Shown: piece by piece, positions 1-10,638 of the stretch
Numbering within the stretch: the stretch's first letter is position 1
Layout: each line of letters begins with the position of its first letter
Assembly (NCBI GenBank): GCA_029204225.1
Contig: CM055113.1
Location: 5,552,647-5,616,646, forward strand
Source: Diphasiastrum complanatum
Taxonomy: Eukaryota; Streptophyta; Lycopodiopsida; Lycopodiales; Lycopodiaceae
Length of the DNA stretch: 64,000 nt
Reading direction: 5' to 3'
The notes under the pieces: model-generated
What the model was told of the DNA's origin: nothing
Seen by the model: the letters and a program-made list of their open reading frames with translations, nothing else
Database searches by the model: none
Translations under genes and position numbers: made by a program

Positions 1-430
1 TAGTTAGTTTCATTTCTATATGAGGAAGGATCTCTCATGATGTCAATGTACTCTTTTTCTAGTTTTGAAGATGGAAATGCATGGTGGATAGGTAGTGGAT
101 CTAGTTCTCATATGACTAGTTCAAGGAAATCTTTCACTCATCTTGCATCTTACAATGGATCTACAAAGTTCATCTTCATTCCTATTGGTGGTAAATGCAA
201 GAGAGAAGGAATTGGTAGTGTACCAATTGTTGTTGGAAAATGCTACATGATGGTTTCCAAGTTGACTTTGGAAAAGATGCTTGCTTGATCAAGAGGGATG
301 GTGAAATGGTAGCAAGAGGGACTAGATGTGAAATTCTTTTCAAGTTTGAAACTAATCCCTATGGAATTATGGTCAAGAGGATCTTGGATCATCTCAAGGA
401 GGAGAAGCCAATTGGATTGCCTCAATGTAT
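1..430 (+). pseudogene. Copia protease / GAG-pre-integrase fragment
   Basis: Two overlapping frames on the plus strand carry a Copia signature. The first contains AWWIGSGSSSHMT, the usual WWIDSGASSHMT protease region, with the catalytic Asp of DSG replaced by Gly. A frame shift near 240 leads into VDFGKDACLIKRDGEMVARGT, the linker that precedes the integrase zinc finger in Copia polyproteins. No integrase or reverse transcriptase follows. After about 430 the sequence passes into the minus-strand Gypsy remnant. This is a dead fragment and may continue to the left of the window. Confidence 0.7.
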
Positions 431-485
431 GTTCCATGATGGTAAGGCTCGTGAAGGTGGTGCTTTGGCAAAAGCACTTGGAGAG

Positions 486-1058
486 TTATTGCCAAGGTGT
501 TCTACTTGTCATCAATTTGCTCATCTTATTCATTTGGATGATCTTGTCCTTCTGTGTCACAGCGTTAAGTGCCTTCAGATTGACACAAATCCACATTTTG
601 CCATTCTTCTTGGGAACAATGACTATGGGTGACACCCATTCTGTGTGCTCGATTTCATAAATGAAATCGGCATCGAGCAACTTCTGCAACTCTTGCTTGA
701 TTAGCTCAGTGTAACGGTAGTATCGACTTATCTTTGACGTTGCTCCTTCGACCAAAGGTATGGTGTGTTGGACTACAGACGATGAAATTCCTTTTAAATC
801 TTTGTAAGACCACGCAAAGTAGTCTTTATACTCCATCAATAAATTCTGCAATTTGGTGAATTGTGAGGGCATGAGTTGTGCTCCCACATGAACAATTTTA
901 TCTTCTTCGCCTGGCTCTGCTAAATTCATCGGTTGAGTGTGAGCCGATCCCTCGTAGGCTTGTTCTTTTTTTTTCTGATTTGCATTAGGTTCCCGTTGCG
1001 CTTTTGGCATTATGATCACCACGTCATCCAAGGTATAACTCTTGAAGTTTTCTGGCAC
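486..1058 (-). pseudogene. Gypsy reverse transcriptase, N-terminal part
   Basis: A 190-residue open frame has the N-terminal signature of Gypsy RT: a segment ending in YKDYFAWSYKDLKGI, then an HTIPLVEGA-type stretch, LLDADFIYEIEHTEWVSPIVIVPKKNGKMWICVNLKALNAVT. The YVDD active-site half is missing, because the last ~20 residues diverge after KDKII where the element is broken. It follows an acidic, lysine-rich linker. It is inactive on sequence grounds. Confidence 0.85.
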
Positions 1059-1941
1059 ATCATGTACTGGTGCCTTACTTGTTTTTCCTTCAAAAGGCTG
1101 ATCTTAGCACGATTCATGAGTGATATTTTGTGCATTGCTTCTGACATTCCTCAAGCTGATGTCGAAGCTTGGTCGGATGACCCTTGAGCATGCGATTCAA
1201 CAACTTTCTTCTTGCCTTGTATATTGTTGTTGGTTGTTGCTGCTTCTTTGCTCGTTGTCTTCTGTTGAGGTTCTTTGACATTCTCCACATGGTTTCAAAT
1301 GTCTTCATCCATTGTTGCTATAGCCTCTTCGTGTAAATCGCTCCACTTGATCACCTGATTGTATCTTTGCTTTAAATTTGCTGATTTTTCTTCGGTACAA
1401 GTGCTTTTGGTGGTGGCATCTTGGAGACTTTAGCATATTGAGATTTCTGAAGCAGTTGAGCTGGTATTCATTGAACCCCGCATAGAATCCATGTGATGTA
1501 GGACCTGCTCATATGTCAGCTCAGCTTCCTATGATCATCTTCAACAAGTTTTGGAATAGGTTTCGGTGACAGCCATGCTACATTTATCATGTTCACCCCA
1601 TATGAGATAGGCGTGTCAAGGGTGAATCCTCTCGGTGGTGATTCGCTTGTTTCTGAATATGAATCTGGATCTGGATGGCATGTATGCCCAACCATACAGT
1701 CAATAGTTTCCAATGCATTTGTCCACAACACGGTATCTGTTTGTGAATCATAATGAACACCCATTGAAGCTTTCGAATGATCAATGCTATGGTCCATTGT
1801 GGAAGAAGTGTCATAAGCTTTGGGTGGTATAGGCTTCACCGCCCATGTGGAGAAATCCACCTAAACTGCCCGCTCTCTGTTCTCAAATGTGATCTTGCTG
1901 GTCCCCCAATCATGAACTACTTGTGCAATTCGCAACCAAGG

Positions 1942-2256
1942 TCATCCCAACAAAACTCGATAGGTAGTGGGTGTTTCAAGAATGTCCATCACCACAAATG
2001 TAATGAAAAATTGTACCCCTACTATCTTGACTGGAATGTCTTCTACAATCCCCTTTGGCCGCAGACATGATTGATCAGCTAATTTGATGGCAAACTTGGT
2101 AGCTTTCGGGCCTTGTAGATTCCATTTTTTATACAAAGTAGTGGAGATAAGGTTGACACCCGATCCTCCATCTACAATAGCAGCTTCTTCTCCAAAGAGT
2201 TTGTGCTTGATAGGAAGAGTTATATTGTGCTGCTCACTCTCCCAAGCCGCTCCCAC
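1942..2256 (-). pseudogene. Gypsy retropepsin-like protease fragment
   Basis: The frame contains EAAIVDGGSGVNLISTTLYKKW, the active-site region of plant Gypsy aspartic proteases (normally VDSGSGVNLI or VDTGAS), followed by a FVVMDILETPTTYRVLLG segment that matches the usual ILG-type flap end. The DSG/DTG triplet reads DGG, so the catalytic Asp remains but the Ser/Thr is lost. It lies between zinc knuckles and RT as expected. It is part of the 486-4027 remnant. Confidence 0.7.
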
Positions 2257-2869
2257 ATTCAGAACATTGTTGGCGTCTTCAAAACCGACACAAAATAATG
2301 GTTTTTTCTAAGGCATGTCCGATTCAATGTTCAACCAATCTGACAAGACATCCTTTGCTTGAGGTGCAAGTCAAAAAAACTCTCCAATAGAGATGTTCAT
2401 TCTGCTGGATAAGATGTTCATCAACAGTTCCATCCTTGGAGCTTCAGGTTCTACCATATGGAATGGTTCTTCTAATGGTGTAGTCGCACGTTCACATCTG
2501 ATCTTTGTGGTGAACCTTGCGGTGCGTTCGCTTGTTGATCTCTTTATGGCGCAGTGTCTTGAGGAGCTGTCAGTTGATGTGCAGCTTGAGCAGCTTTCTC
2601 CGCTTGTGCTTCTTTATTCTGATATCGTCTTTGTTCATCCTTCACATTCGGATAAGGTAATCTCGCTCCTCCTAATATTGAAGGTTGATCAGTTGGCACT
2701 GATATAGAGTGTGGTGATGATGGAGCTACCTCCTTGTGCTTTTGTGCTCCTGTAACAGCTAACATTGGAACGTTATAATAGGGAGGTCTCCTTGGTATAG
2801 TTGAGTGTGGAGTTGTGCTTGGGCCTGCTGATTGAATTGCAATCCAATTCAATGGTGCGCTGGTGCTGG

Positions 2870-3512
2870 TTCTCAATGGACAATTCTTGTAGCAATGTCC
2901 ATATCCACACTCGCGACAGAAGGGCGTATAAATTCCTTTGTTTGGACATTCGGCAATCCTATGTCCTTATCTGCATCCATAACATCCATATAATTTGCCC
3001 CCTTGGCATTGTGGCTATGCAGCGTATGTGGCATAATACTCATTAATAGCAGGATAGATGAATGGTTCATCAGGTCCATACCATTGTTGCATTTCCTGTT
3101 GGGAAACTGTTTCAGCTTTTGCCACCGTGAGATTCACCTGGGTTGCTTGAGAATTATTTGGCCCTGGTGGAGCTGGTAGTGCCATTCTTTGTTGTTGAGG
3201 GCTTGGTCCAAGCCTTGGTGTTGCATTAGGTGCTCCTTGATGGTAAGCATAAGAGGTTTGGAATTGAGCTCTCTTTTGTTGTATGATCCGTGGGTTGTAG
3301 GGGCAATACGCAGTGTCGTGAGAGGATGCATTGCACAGATGGCAATATCTGTGCGTTAGCTTCAAATTCTGCTTAAGTACTGGACACTCGTTGGAAGTGT
3401 GATTCTGTGTACAAATGGGACACCAAACATTGTCCCGTCGAGAATACTGCTGTTGATAAGTATCTGGTTGTGGTGCTGCAGTATTCTGAAGAGCCTTCAG
3501 TTTTTTTATCAA
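2870..3512 (-). pseudogene. Gypsy gag zinc-knuckle region
   Basis: One frame holds two Cys-His knuckles, CPICTQNHTSNEC and CHLCNASSHDTAYC, followed by a Pro/Gln-rich stretch. In another frame, interrupted by a stop, two further knuckles appear at about 2880-2990 (CYGC..GHRIAEC and CRECGYGHCYKNC). Four knuckles is more than the one or two usual in gag nucleocapsid regions. Frame changes separate them, so the count reflects the ancestral protein. Confidence 0.7.
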
Positions 3513-4027
3513 ATTGGACTGTGAGCTGCTCCATCTGCTGCTTATGTAACTTTGTGATTTGTTCCATCATCGATTCATTGGACAAGCTCGTAGAGGCTGA
3601 TGTTGATGCAATTGAAGGAGTTGAAGCATGAAGAGATGTAGTTCTTGGTGTAGAATCATCATCTGATCCTTCGTCTTCTTCTTTCATTGCATCTTCCATA
3701 GCTTTGTGCAATGTGGCATGCTGCTCGTATCTTTTCAACTCTCGTCGGATGCTTCTAGGCAGTCCCTCTAGGAATCACATAATGACCAGGAGTAAGCTCC
3801 GCATTACACTCGGATCTCCGTTCGATGTAGTCTCTAACCCTTTCTCTTTTTCCCATCTTGATTTTACCGTCCACAGATTTCCAAACATTATACACAACCT
3901 CAGACAAATTTGTAGCTGGTGTCGTTGACTCTTCTTTGAAGTCCATCATTTGCATTACAACCATTAAAATGTTAATAATAAAGTTATATAATACACATCT
4001 AAAATAATTACAATGGAAGTTGTACAC
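3373..4027 (-). pseudogene. Gypsy gag fragment
   Basis: Two frames make up the C-terminal half of a gag capsid: KRERVRDYIER (3755-4027) and then KRYEQHATLHKAMEDAMKEEDEGSDDD (3373-3738). The corresponding stretch of the second gag in this window (19333-19662) reads SIRTYIEHFQRL ... TLKDVMDDAIREEDEGSDED, so the two remnants belong to one family. A frameshift near 3745 separates the pieces. Confidence 0.75.
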
Positions 4028-4659
4028 GACCTTATTGTCACAATAAAAAACCTCATTTGTGTATTATATTTCGCCATACTAATCAAGTCTCCAATTGTTG
4101 TTTTCATAGAAATTCTCAATTTTCCACCAATTGCATATTTGGTTGAATATTTCGTCTATTCTTAACTTGTTATCTGCATTTCTCCGACACATATAAAAAT
4201 GCGATTTTCTAGATTCTATTTTTATGTATTTTTTAGTGTGCTTACAAACATTGTCCGTGAAATGAAATAGACAAGATCTTTTGCAACCCACCATAGTTAA
4301 GATAGTCTCCATAAACTATAAGAATGGCAATCCAATTTGCTTGGGTTTCATTAGCCATGAACTACCCTTTAAATAGATTAGTAACCCCATATGTCTAGAC
4401 ATTACACGATTCAACAAGCGCCAAAATAGAACTTGAATTATAACATATTGCACCTTCATTTCATAAGTTGCAATAGTTTGCATAGATGAGATTCTGTAAT
4501 ATTATAAACATACAACTTTATAAGAAGCCCAAAATCATTAAATACTTTTGAAATGAATGAGAGATTTATAAATCTTTCCAAAACATTATGTAGGATGAAC
4601 TAACCTTGTGTTATTACACACATGTGCAGCCATGGTCATCCATTTTTTGACTCGATAAA
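4028..4659. other. Spacer without recognisable gene
   Basis: AT-rich sequence between the Gypsy remnant and the inverted Copia LTR. Short open frames show no family resemblance. I see no RNA gene and no clear repeat. Confidence 0.5.
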
Positions 4660-4855
4660 TGACAAATCAAGGTGTAGGTCCTATAATGTAGGGAACACTA
4701 CCAAATAGACATGACCAACTCTCTTGAATCGACCTAAACTACATTAAAAGTGGTTTTCCACATGGCATCTTGGCCTCACATGTGTGGAAACCACTTATGT
4801 ACAAGATTACATTATAATACATGGCTAGATTTGCCAATATAGGCATTTTTTCACA
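4660..4855 (-). repeat. Copia LTR fragment (3' LTR of the minus-strand piece)
   Basis: On the minus strand this runs from TGTGAAAAAATGCC to GATTTGTCA, with TG...CA ends, and is preceded by a purine-rich TTTGAGGAG tract that suits a polypurine primer. It is about 196 bp. A copy in the opposite orientation lies at 5544-5733 and matches over nearly its whole length, with about 15-20 visible differences. The LTR is related to those of the larger Copia at 53040-59182 but much shorter. Confidence 0.75.
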
Positions 4856-4956
4856 CTCCTCAAATCTTGCCTTGGAAGTATGATACTTCTATCAATTACT
4901 CCAATTGAAGATCTTAGCTTAACAAATGAATATTTAGGTAAAGATTTAGTGAAAAA

Positions 4957-5529
4957 TCAGGTAAAGCAACTTGATGATGGCACATGTTGGAGCTTTATCT
5001 CTTTGGCTTGCACTTTCTCCCTCACAAAATGATCAGCAATCTTGATGTGTTTGCTCCTTGCATGGAATGTAGGATCAATAGCAAGTGATTGGGCTAATCG
5101 GTTGTCACAATAGATGATAGGAACCTCCTCCTTAATGACATGAAGCTCCACCAATAGCCTTTTGAGCCATAATACCTCCTTGCATGTTGATGTCAAAGTC
5201 TTATACTCAGATCGTGTGGAAGATAAGAAGATTGTATCTTGCTTTTTGGAAAGCCATGATACTACTCCATCACATAAGGTGGAGGAAAATGCACTTATTG
5301 ACTTTCGATCCACTTTGTCACTTGCAAAATCCGAGTCACTATAGGCTCTTAAGCCAAGATTAGTCCCTCTATACAATATGCCAAAATTCTTAGTTGATGA
5401 AATATATCTAAGAACTCTTTTGGCCATCTTCCAATGTGAAACTATAGGACTTTGCATGAATTGGCTTAACTTTCCAACACTATAACTAAGATCAGGTCTA
5501 GTTATAGTTAAATAGATCAGGTGTAGCAT
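4957..5529 (-). pseudogene. Copia RNase H domain fragment
   Basis: A 190-residue frame gives the C-terminal end of a Copia polyprotein: LIYLTITRPDLSYSVGKLSQFMQSP, the connection to RNase H, then GVVSWLSKKQDTIFLSST (usual SLSSTESEY), IIYCDNRLAQ and HIKIADHFVREKV. These are the recognisable RNase H blocks. The ADILTK-type end is lost after SSSC. The upstream end stops abruptly at the plus-strand Copia LTR (5544), so this element was broken there. It runs into its own 3' LTR at 4855. Confidence 0.9.
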
Positions 5530-5543
5530 CCTACTCTCCTCTA

Positions 5544-5733
5544 TGAAAAATTGCCTATATTGGCAAATCTAGCCATGTAGTATAATGTAAATTTTGTACT
5601 GGTTTTCACACATGTGAGGCCAAGATGCCACATGGCAAACCACTCCTAATGTAGGTTAGGTCGAGTCAAGAGAGTTGATCATGTCTATTTGGTAGTGTTC
5701 CCTACATTATAGGACCTACACCTTGATTTGTCA
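5544..5733 (+). repeat. Copia 5' LTR fragment, inverted relative to 4660-4855
   Basis: Begins TGAAAAATTGCC and ends TTGATTTGTCA. It is the reverse complement of 4660-4855 with modest divergence. It is followed by plus-strand Copia coding sequence, so it sits where a 5' LTR should. The expected TGGTATCAGAGC primer-binding site is not intact; only a degenerate TGAGATTTTGG follows. Confidence 0.75.
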
Positions 5734-5819
5734 TGAGATTTTGGCCAACTAGCTTCCTACCTAGCATGACTCTAGAAAATAGACTAGGGTTTCATTTTAG
5801 GGGAAAAAAAAAGTCTGAG

Positions 5820-7158
5820 TTAACTTCCTTATTACATGCTGGAAATTCACCTAACTTTACAAAGGAAGTCACTTTTGATCTCTCTCCTTGCAAGGAAATG
5901 ATGACAAAGCCAAATTCTCATTCAAAGGCAAAAGGAAGGCTTATCCATCCAAGAAGAACCAAAGCAAGGAGGCCGAGGACAAAGATGGTGGATCAAGCTC
6001 CAAAGACAAATCCAAGAAGGACAAGTCAAAGCTAAAGTGTAACAGTGTCTTTTGTGACAAAAAAAGGACACTTTGATTCTGAGTGCTTCAAGAAGAAGAA
6101 TGCTCAAGAGAAGGAAAAGCAAGACAATCTTGTGATTGAGGAGGAGGAGGAGGATTGCAACTCATCCTTGATGGCATCTACAACACCAAAATGTAAGATA
6201 GATGGCATAGGGTCTATTCCATTATGTGTTGGATCTTCTAATAGAATAGATCTTGATAATGCTCTATATGTACCATCCATCACAAAAAATTTGTTAAGTG
6301 TTGGACAACTATTGGATAATGGACTAGATGTAAACTTCAAACATGGAGTTTGTTCCATAATGAAAGATGATAAGTGTATTGCTAGTGGCATTAAGCAAGG
6401 TAGATTGTTCAAGTTGCATGCTAATGTTGTCATAGGAAGTGTGAACATGGCAAAGGAGGAGTTATCTCAAGTGGAGTTATGGCACAAGAGGTTAGGCCAT
6501 CCTAACTTTCAAGCAATGGAGACCATGATTTCCAAGGAGCTAGCACTCAGCCTTCCCATATCCATTTCAGAGTGTGGCAAGCTTTGTGAAGCTTGTGGAC
6601 TTTCCAAGACACATAAGCAAACTGTTCAAGAGATCTTTTACAAGATCTACCTCTCCTCTTGATCTCATACCCTCGGATGTGCATTCATTTTCACATGAAT
6701 CTAATGGTGGTGCTTTGATGTATGTTACATTCATAGATGATTGTACAAGATACACTTGGATCTATTTATTGCCTAAGAAAAGCTTAGTGTTTGATTCCTT
6801 TGTGAAGTTCAAATCTCTTGTTGAGAAGCAACTTAATGCTGGCATCAAAGTGTTAAGATGTGATAATGGAGGAGAGTACATCTCCAATAGCATGAGATAT
6901 TTTTGTGAATCTAATGGCATAAAGAGAGAGTTTACATGTACTTACACCCCCCAACAAAATGGGGTGGCCGAGAGGAAAAATAGGTCTTTATGTGAATCAA
7001 CTAAAGCTATTAGACTTTATGTCTCTCTACCCATTTCTTTTTGGGGAGAAGCTATTACATGTGCAAATTTTTTATACAATTTTAATTTTTTTCGAGTTTC
7101 AAAATTTAAAATTTTGTATATCTACTTAGAATTTTTTCATTTTTTAATAAATTTTTAA
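5820..7158 (+). pseudogene. Copia gag-protease-integrase fragment
   Basis: The order on the plus strand is a Lys/Ser-rich end of gag with a damaged zinc knuckle (5888-6105), a GAG-pre-integrase segment (6190-6640) with LYVPSITKNLLSVGQL and the integrase zinc finger ELWHKRLGHPN ... KLCEACGLSK, then the integrase core (6574-7060) with YVTFIDDCTRY, VLRCDNGGEYISN and TPQQNGVAERKNRSLCE. The DDE residues can be seen. The protease is deleted: the zinc knuckle region joins pre-integrase directly. A frameshift near 6640 splits the integrase. Coding similarity ends at about 7075, where AT-rich sequence begins. It closely resembles the 53040-59182 element. Confidence 0.9.
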
Positions 7159-7300
7159 AAATCTACTTTGATCTTTAGAAAATTAAAATATATTTTTCAA
7201 ATGTTTTTGTATCACACTATCAAATTATTATTTTTTAATGCCATGTAGCACCAAGTACACTTGGCCTTTACAAGGCTATGATGATTCTACCTTCCTTGGC
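7076..7300. other. AT-rich spacer
   Basis: Low-complexity A/T sequence begins exactly where integrase homology stops. No gene is seen. Confidence 0.5.
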
Positions 7301-7830
7301 AAAACTATGGTTGACATAGCTTATCGTTGGTAGGGTTATTGTAGACCCAGTCTCATCAACAAAGCTCTACCAAACATAGCCTAGTTTTGACAAAATTTAT
7401 CGACAACTCTATGCCAGGAATAGAGTTGTTGACAAGACAATGCTCAAAGCTATGCCTAACATAGTTGTGAGCAATGTTGTTAACAATAGATGTTTTTGTC
7501 AATAACCTTGCCAACAATCGGCTTGGACAATTCCATGCATAGAGTGAGCATAGGACGACGTTGATCTTGTGTTAAGCATATGATTGTTGACAAAGACAAA
7601 AAATTTGTTGACAAATCCAAAACTCAAAGCTATACTAGGTGTAGCTTTGAGTTTTACATTGAGGACAAAGCTGTTGAGAAAAACAGTTTTTGTCAACAAC
7701 TTTGTCGACAAAGCCACACAACTAGATTTTTGTATTAACTTTGATGTCAACATTATGTTTAAATTTGTGTCCAACGTAGCTTTGAGCATGGCTTCGTAGA
7801 CAAATTTGTTGACAACCTTATGCTCAAAAA
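7300..7830. repeat. Palindrome-rich degenerate repeat
   Basis: The words TTGTTGACAA, CAAAGCTATG and their complements recur with variation. Three clear dyads are 7400-7412/7420-7432 (13-bp arms, one mismatch), 7619-7632/7642-7655 (14-bp perfect arms, 9-nt loop) and the uninterrupted palindrome CTTTGTCGACAAAG at 7700-7713. The open frames here are by-products of the repeat. It could be a satellite fragment or part of a non-coding transposon. Confidence 0.6.
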
Positions 7831-8569
7831 GTGTTTGATGCAGATGGCAGTAAACAAATTCAATTTAATATATATATTATAAAAAGCCAAAAATATATAT
7901 ATTCTCAAAATTTCAAATTTAAATTTAAAAATCATAAAAAGTTATAAAATATTAAGTGTATACTTAATCTAAAAAATTACAAAATTGATTTTAAAATAAT
8001 AAATAATAAATTAAAAATTAAAAAAGTCGACTAAAATTATCAAAAAACAAAATAAAATATAACATTTTAAAAATCAGCTATCAAAATATATTTTTGGTTT
8101 TAAAAATGATAATCATAAGTAATGAAAAAAATTTAAATTTACAATTTAGAACAAAAATCTTAAATCTTTAATATATTAACAAATATACAAATTGTTAGTT
8201 TAATATAATACATTTTAAAATAAATTGATTCAATTTATTTTTTTAAATAGAAGAAAATTTTTACAAAGAGCATATGTATGTAATTAAGTTAGTTGAGCAT
8301 TTTTCTAATGCTAGATTAAGGTTATTCTTCTCTCGCTTGCATTGATGTCCCATCGAATAGCGTTGTTACAGTAATGCCCTATAACGCAAGACCACAATAC
8401 AATTGGGATGAATAGCACACTTTATACTTAAGCAAGTCTAATGTATATAATGTGAGGAAATATCCACACATACTCTAAGATCACATGACGAGTTTGTGAT
8501 AGCATAGCATGAACTTTAGTGGTGATTGAACTCAAAGAGGGGCTTGCAATATGGAGTAGCTCCACCCTG
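7831..8569. other. Very AT-rich spacer
   Basis: From 7840 to 8260 the sequence is mostly A and T with no usable open frame. The remainder up to 8569 is moderately AT-rich. No gene, RNA gene or LTR is seen. Confidence 0.6.
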
Positions 8570-8966
8570 GTTGCTATGCATTAGAGGAGTTCTAAATCCC
8601 AAAAAGACCCTTTGTAAAGATTCTTTTTATATTTTTTCTCATTTTTTTCTTACACATGGACCAATCAAAACACTCAAATTTGAAATTTACGTAACGTAAC
8701 TTTTTGAGTCCACATTTTGATTCCATACTAAAAATGGCATAACTTTTTAGTGGTAAGTCCGAATTTAGCGGAGTTTGGTGCATTAGGAAGCGCTCAACAA
8801 GGGCTTTCCAATGATATGTTACATGCATACTTTTGAGCTACGATTAAAAAGTTATGGCAAGTCAAAAATATTAATGTTATAATATTTTAATAATAAAAAA
8901 GGCATCTTGCACGAATTCTTAAAGGGTCTTTTTGGAACTCAAAACTCCTCTAATGGGCATAGTTGG
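8570..8966. mobile_element. MITE-like foldback element
   Basis: Imperfect terminal inverted repeats of about 45-50 bp bound an AT-rich core. The left arm (8570-8620) includes ATTAGAGGAGTT and CCAAAAAGACCCTTT. The right arm (8917-8966) carries AAAGGGTCTTTTTGG and AACTCCTCTAAT in reverse. Total size is about 400 bp with no coding capacity, which fits a miniature inverted-repeat transposon. I did not find an unambiguous target-site duplication, so the superfamily is unassigned. Confidence 0.6.
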
Positions 8967-10540
8967 ATGAAAGCCTGTTGATTGGCGATTGCATGTAGGA
9001 ATGTCCAAGTGCTAGTTCCTTGAAAGTACTTGCGCTAGACTTGGAGGTGGGCATGTCACCAAGGCAATGTGGTGGGTGTTGATAGTCACCTTGACATGCT
9101 TGAATGCACATTATGTAATGCTTGGTGTACTCACATATGGAACATTGTTGATTATTCTAATGGCAAATATGGTTGTGTACAAGCTCTCTGTCCATTTAGG
9201 GCTCAGCTGAAGCAGATCAAACTCATTTTGATCCACTTATGATCCACAGATAACTTGTTTCTCAGCGAGTTTGGATTCCTCTCCCAAATCCGAGTTCCTG
9301 CAAGCAAAAGCATTGTTGTTCTGATGTATACACCCTCACCTCTTCAAAGCATGAAGCTCGCCACACATTGGATAGAAGGGTGTGTTTGCTTGCATGAAAG
9401 CCTCCTAAACATGCATGACTCTTGACAATTATTTCATAAGTTGGTTGAGTCCTAGGTCCTCCCTTAATATAAGAAGTTGTACAATCTCCTATGCCCCATG
9501 ATACCATCCTTTTTAAGGTGTGAGGAGGGGTAGGTGGCTACATGGTTGGTGTAGCTCACACATGTGTGGCCAGTGTGCCAAGTTTTCAATATAATCATAA
9601 TGCTTACTACCATTTTGTATTGCTTTAAGACTTAAGTGATAGCGTGATATATATGTGAGAGAATAGAAACTTGTAGCTTCACATAACTATCATGAATCAC
9701 CACTTGGTCATGTCCATGACCCACCACTATAAGAATCTGAGGATTGCATACTCCATGGACTAATAAGTAAGATTCGACCACTGTTCATAAATAAGTGATG
9801 TCCTTGGTTAACAATTGTTATCAAAGGTTAAAGCTTGTGCTTGCTTTGTTATGGTTAAGCCTAGTGTTTGGTGGGTATAACATAAGTTCATTTACCCAAA
9901 GGGTATTCTTTTTCTACATTGACAATTGTAGATATAGATCAATTGGTTAGTTCATGTGTTGATATCCTATTGATATTTAGCCTTATAGATAGTAGATAAA
10001 TGATGTGTATTAACATTTTTTCCAATATTCATAATGGGGGACTAGCTTGGGAAGTTTTCACATAACCTAAGGTGGGGACTATTTTTGGCTTGGAAAAAGC
10101 TATCAATAGGAATTCACGGGAATCTATGGATATTGAGAAAACAATATACGAGCCACATAACGGTGAAAACCACCTTTTTCTGGTCCCCTTGCTACACTAT
10201 ATGAATCTAGTGATTGATTAATTCATGCGACAATTCAAAGACACAGAGTTGATAAGAGAATACCAACAAAAAGGATTGAAATTCTTTTATTCTTTGAGGC
10301 ACAACTCTGGGCTTTTTCATTCCATTCTCTACAACAAGACAAAAGCGCTAATATTCTTCACTCTCCGCAACAATGATTCTTGGACATCAGTCACAACACA
10401 CCAAATCACACGATTCTCACGCTTCCACCACACATGCTCATATCGATCTAAGATTCATCATGGTGGTAGCGTATTTTCCATCATACCCTTGGAAAAGAGT
10501 AATGGGCCCCCATAGGAATGGCTCCCTCTTAGCCATAGGT
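8967..10540. other. Intergenic region upstream of the P450 gene
   Basis: No convincing gene. Short open frames, including one at 9262-9507 on the minus strand, show no recognisable family. The last few hundred bases should contain the distal promoter of the P450 gene. Confidence 0.5.
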
Positions 10541-10546
10541 TGCTCC

Positions 10547-10555
10547 TATAAAAAA
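10547..10555 (+). promoter_or_regulatory. TATA box of the P450 gene
   Basis: TATAAAAAA lies 92 bp upstream of the chosen ATG, so transcription would start near 10578 and give a 5' UTR of about 60 nt. Both spacings are normal for plant genes. No other TATA-like element lies closer to the start codon. Confidence 0.65.
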
Positions 10556-10638
10556 GAGACACCCTATGCATTCTAATTACAACACCAACAAACCTCATAT
10601 CAACAAGCAAGGCGCCCAATAGACTACTGCTACTGGGG

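Larger units (their letters stand above)
486..4027 (-). mobile_element. Degenerate Ty3/Gypsy element, gag-protease-RT part
   Basis: Read on the minus strand the order is gag (4027 to 3373), zinc knuckles (3512 to about 2870), aspartic protease (2256 to 1942), linker (1860 to 1114) and the start of reverse transcriptase (1058 to 486). That is the normal Gypsy order. RNase H, integrase and both LTRs are absent, and the left side is cut by the Copia fragment at the window start. Each part is in a different frame with stops between them, so no functional polyprotein can be made. The gag is related to the one at 18729-19890. Confidence 0.85.
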
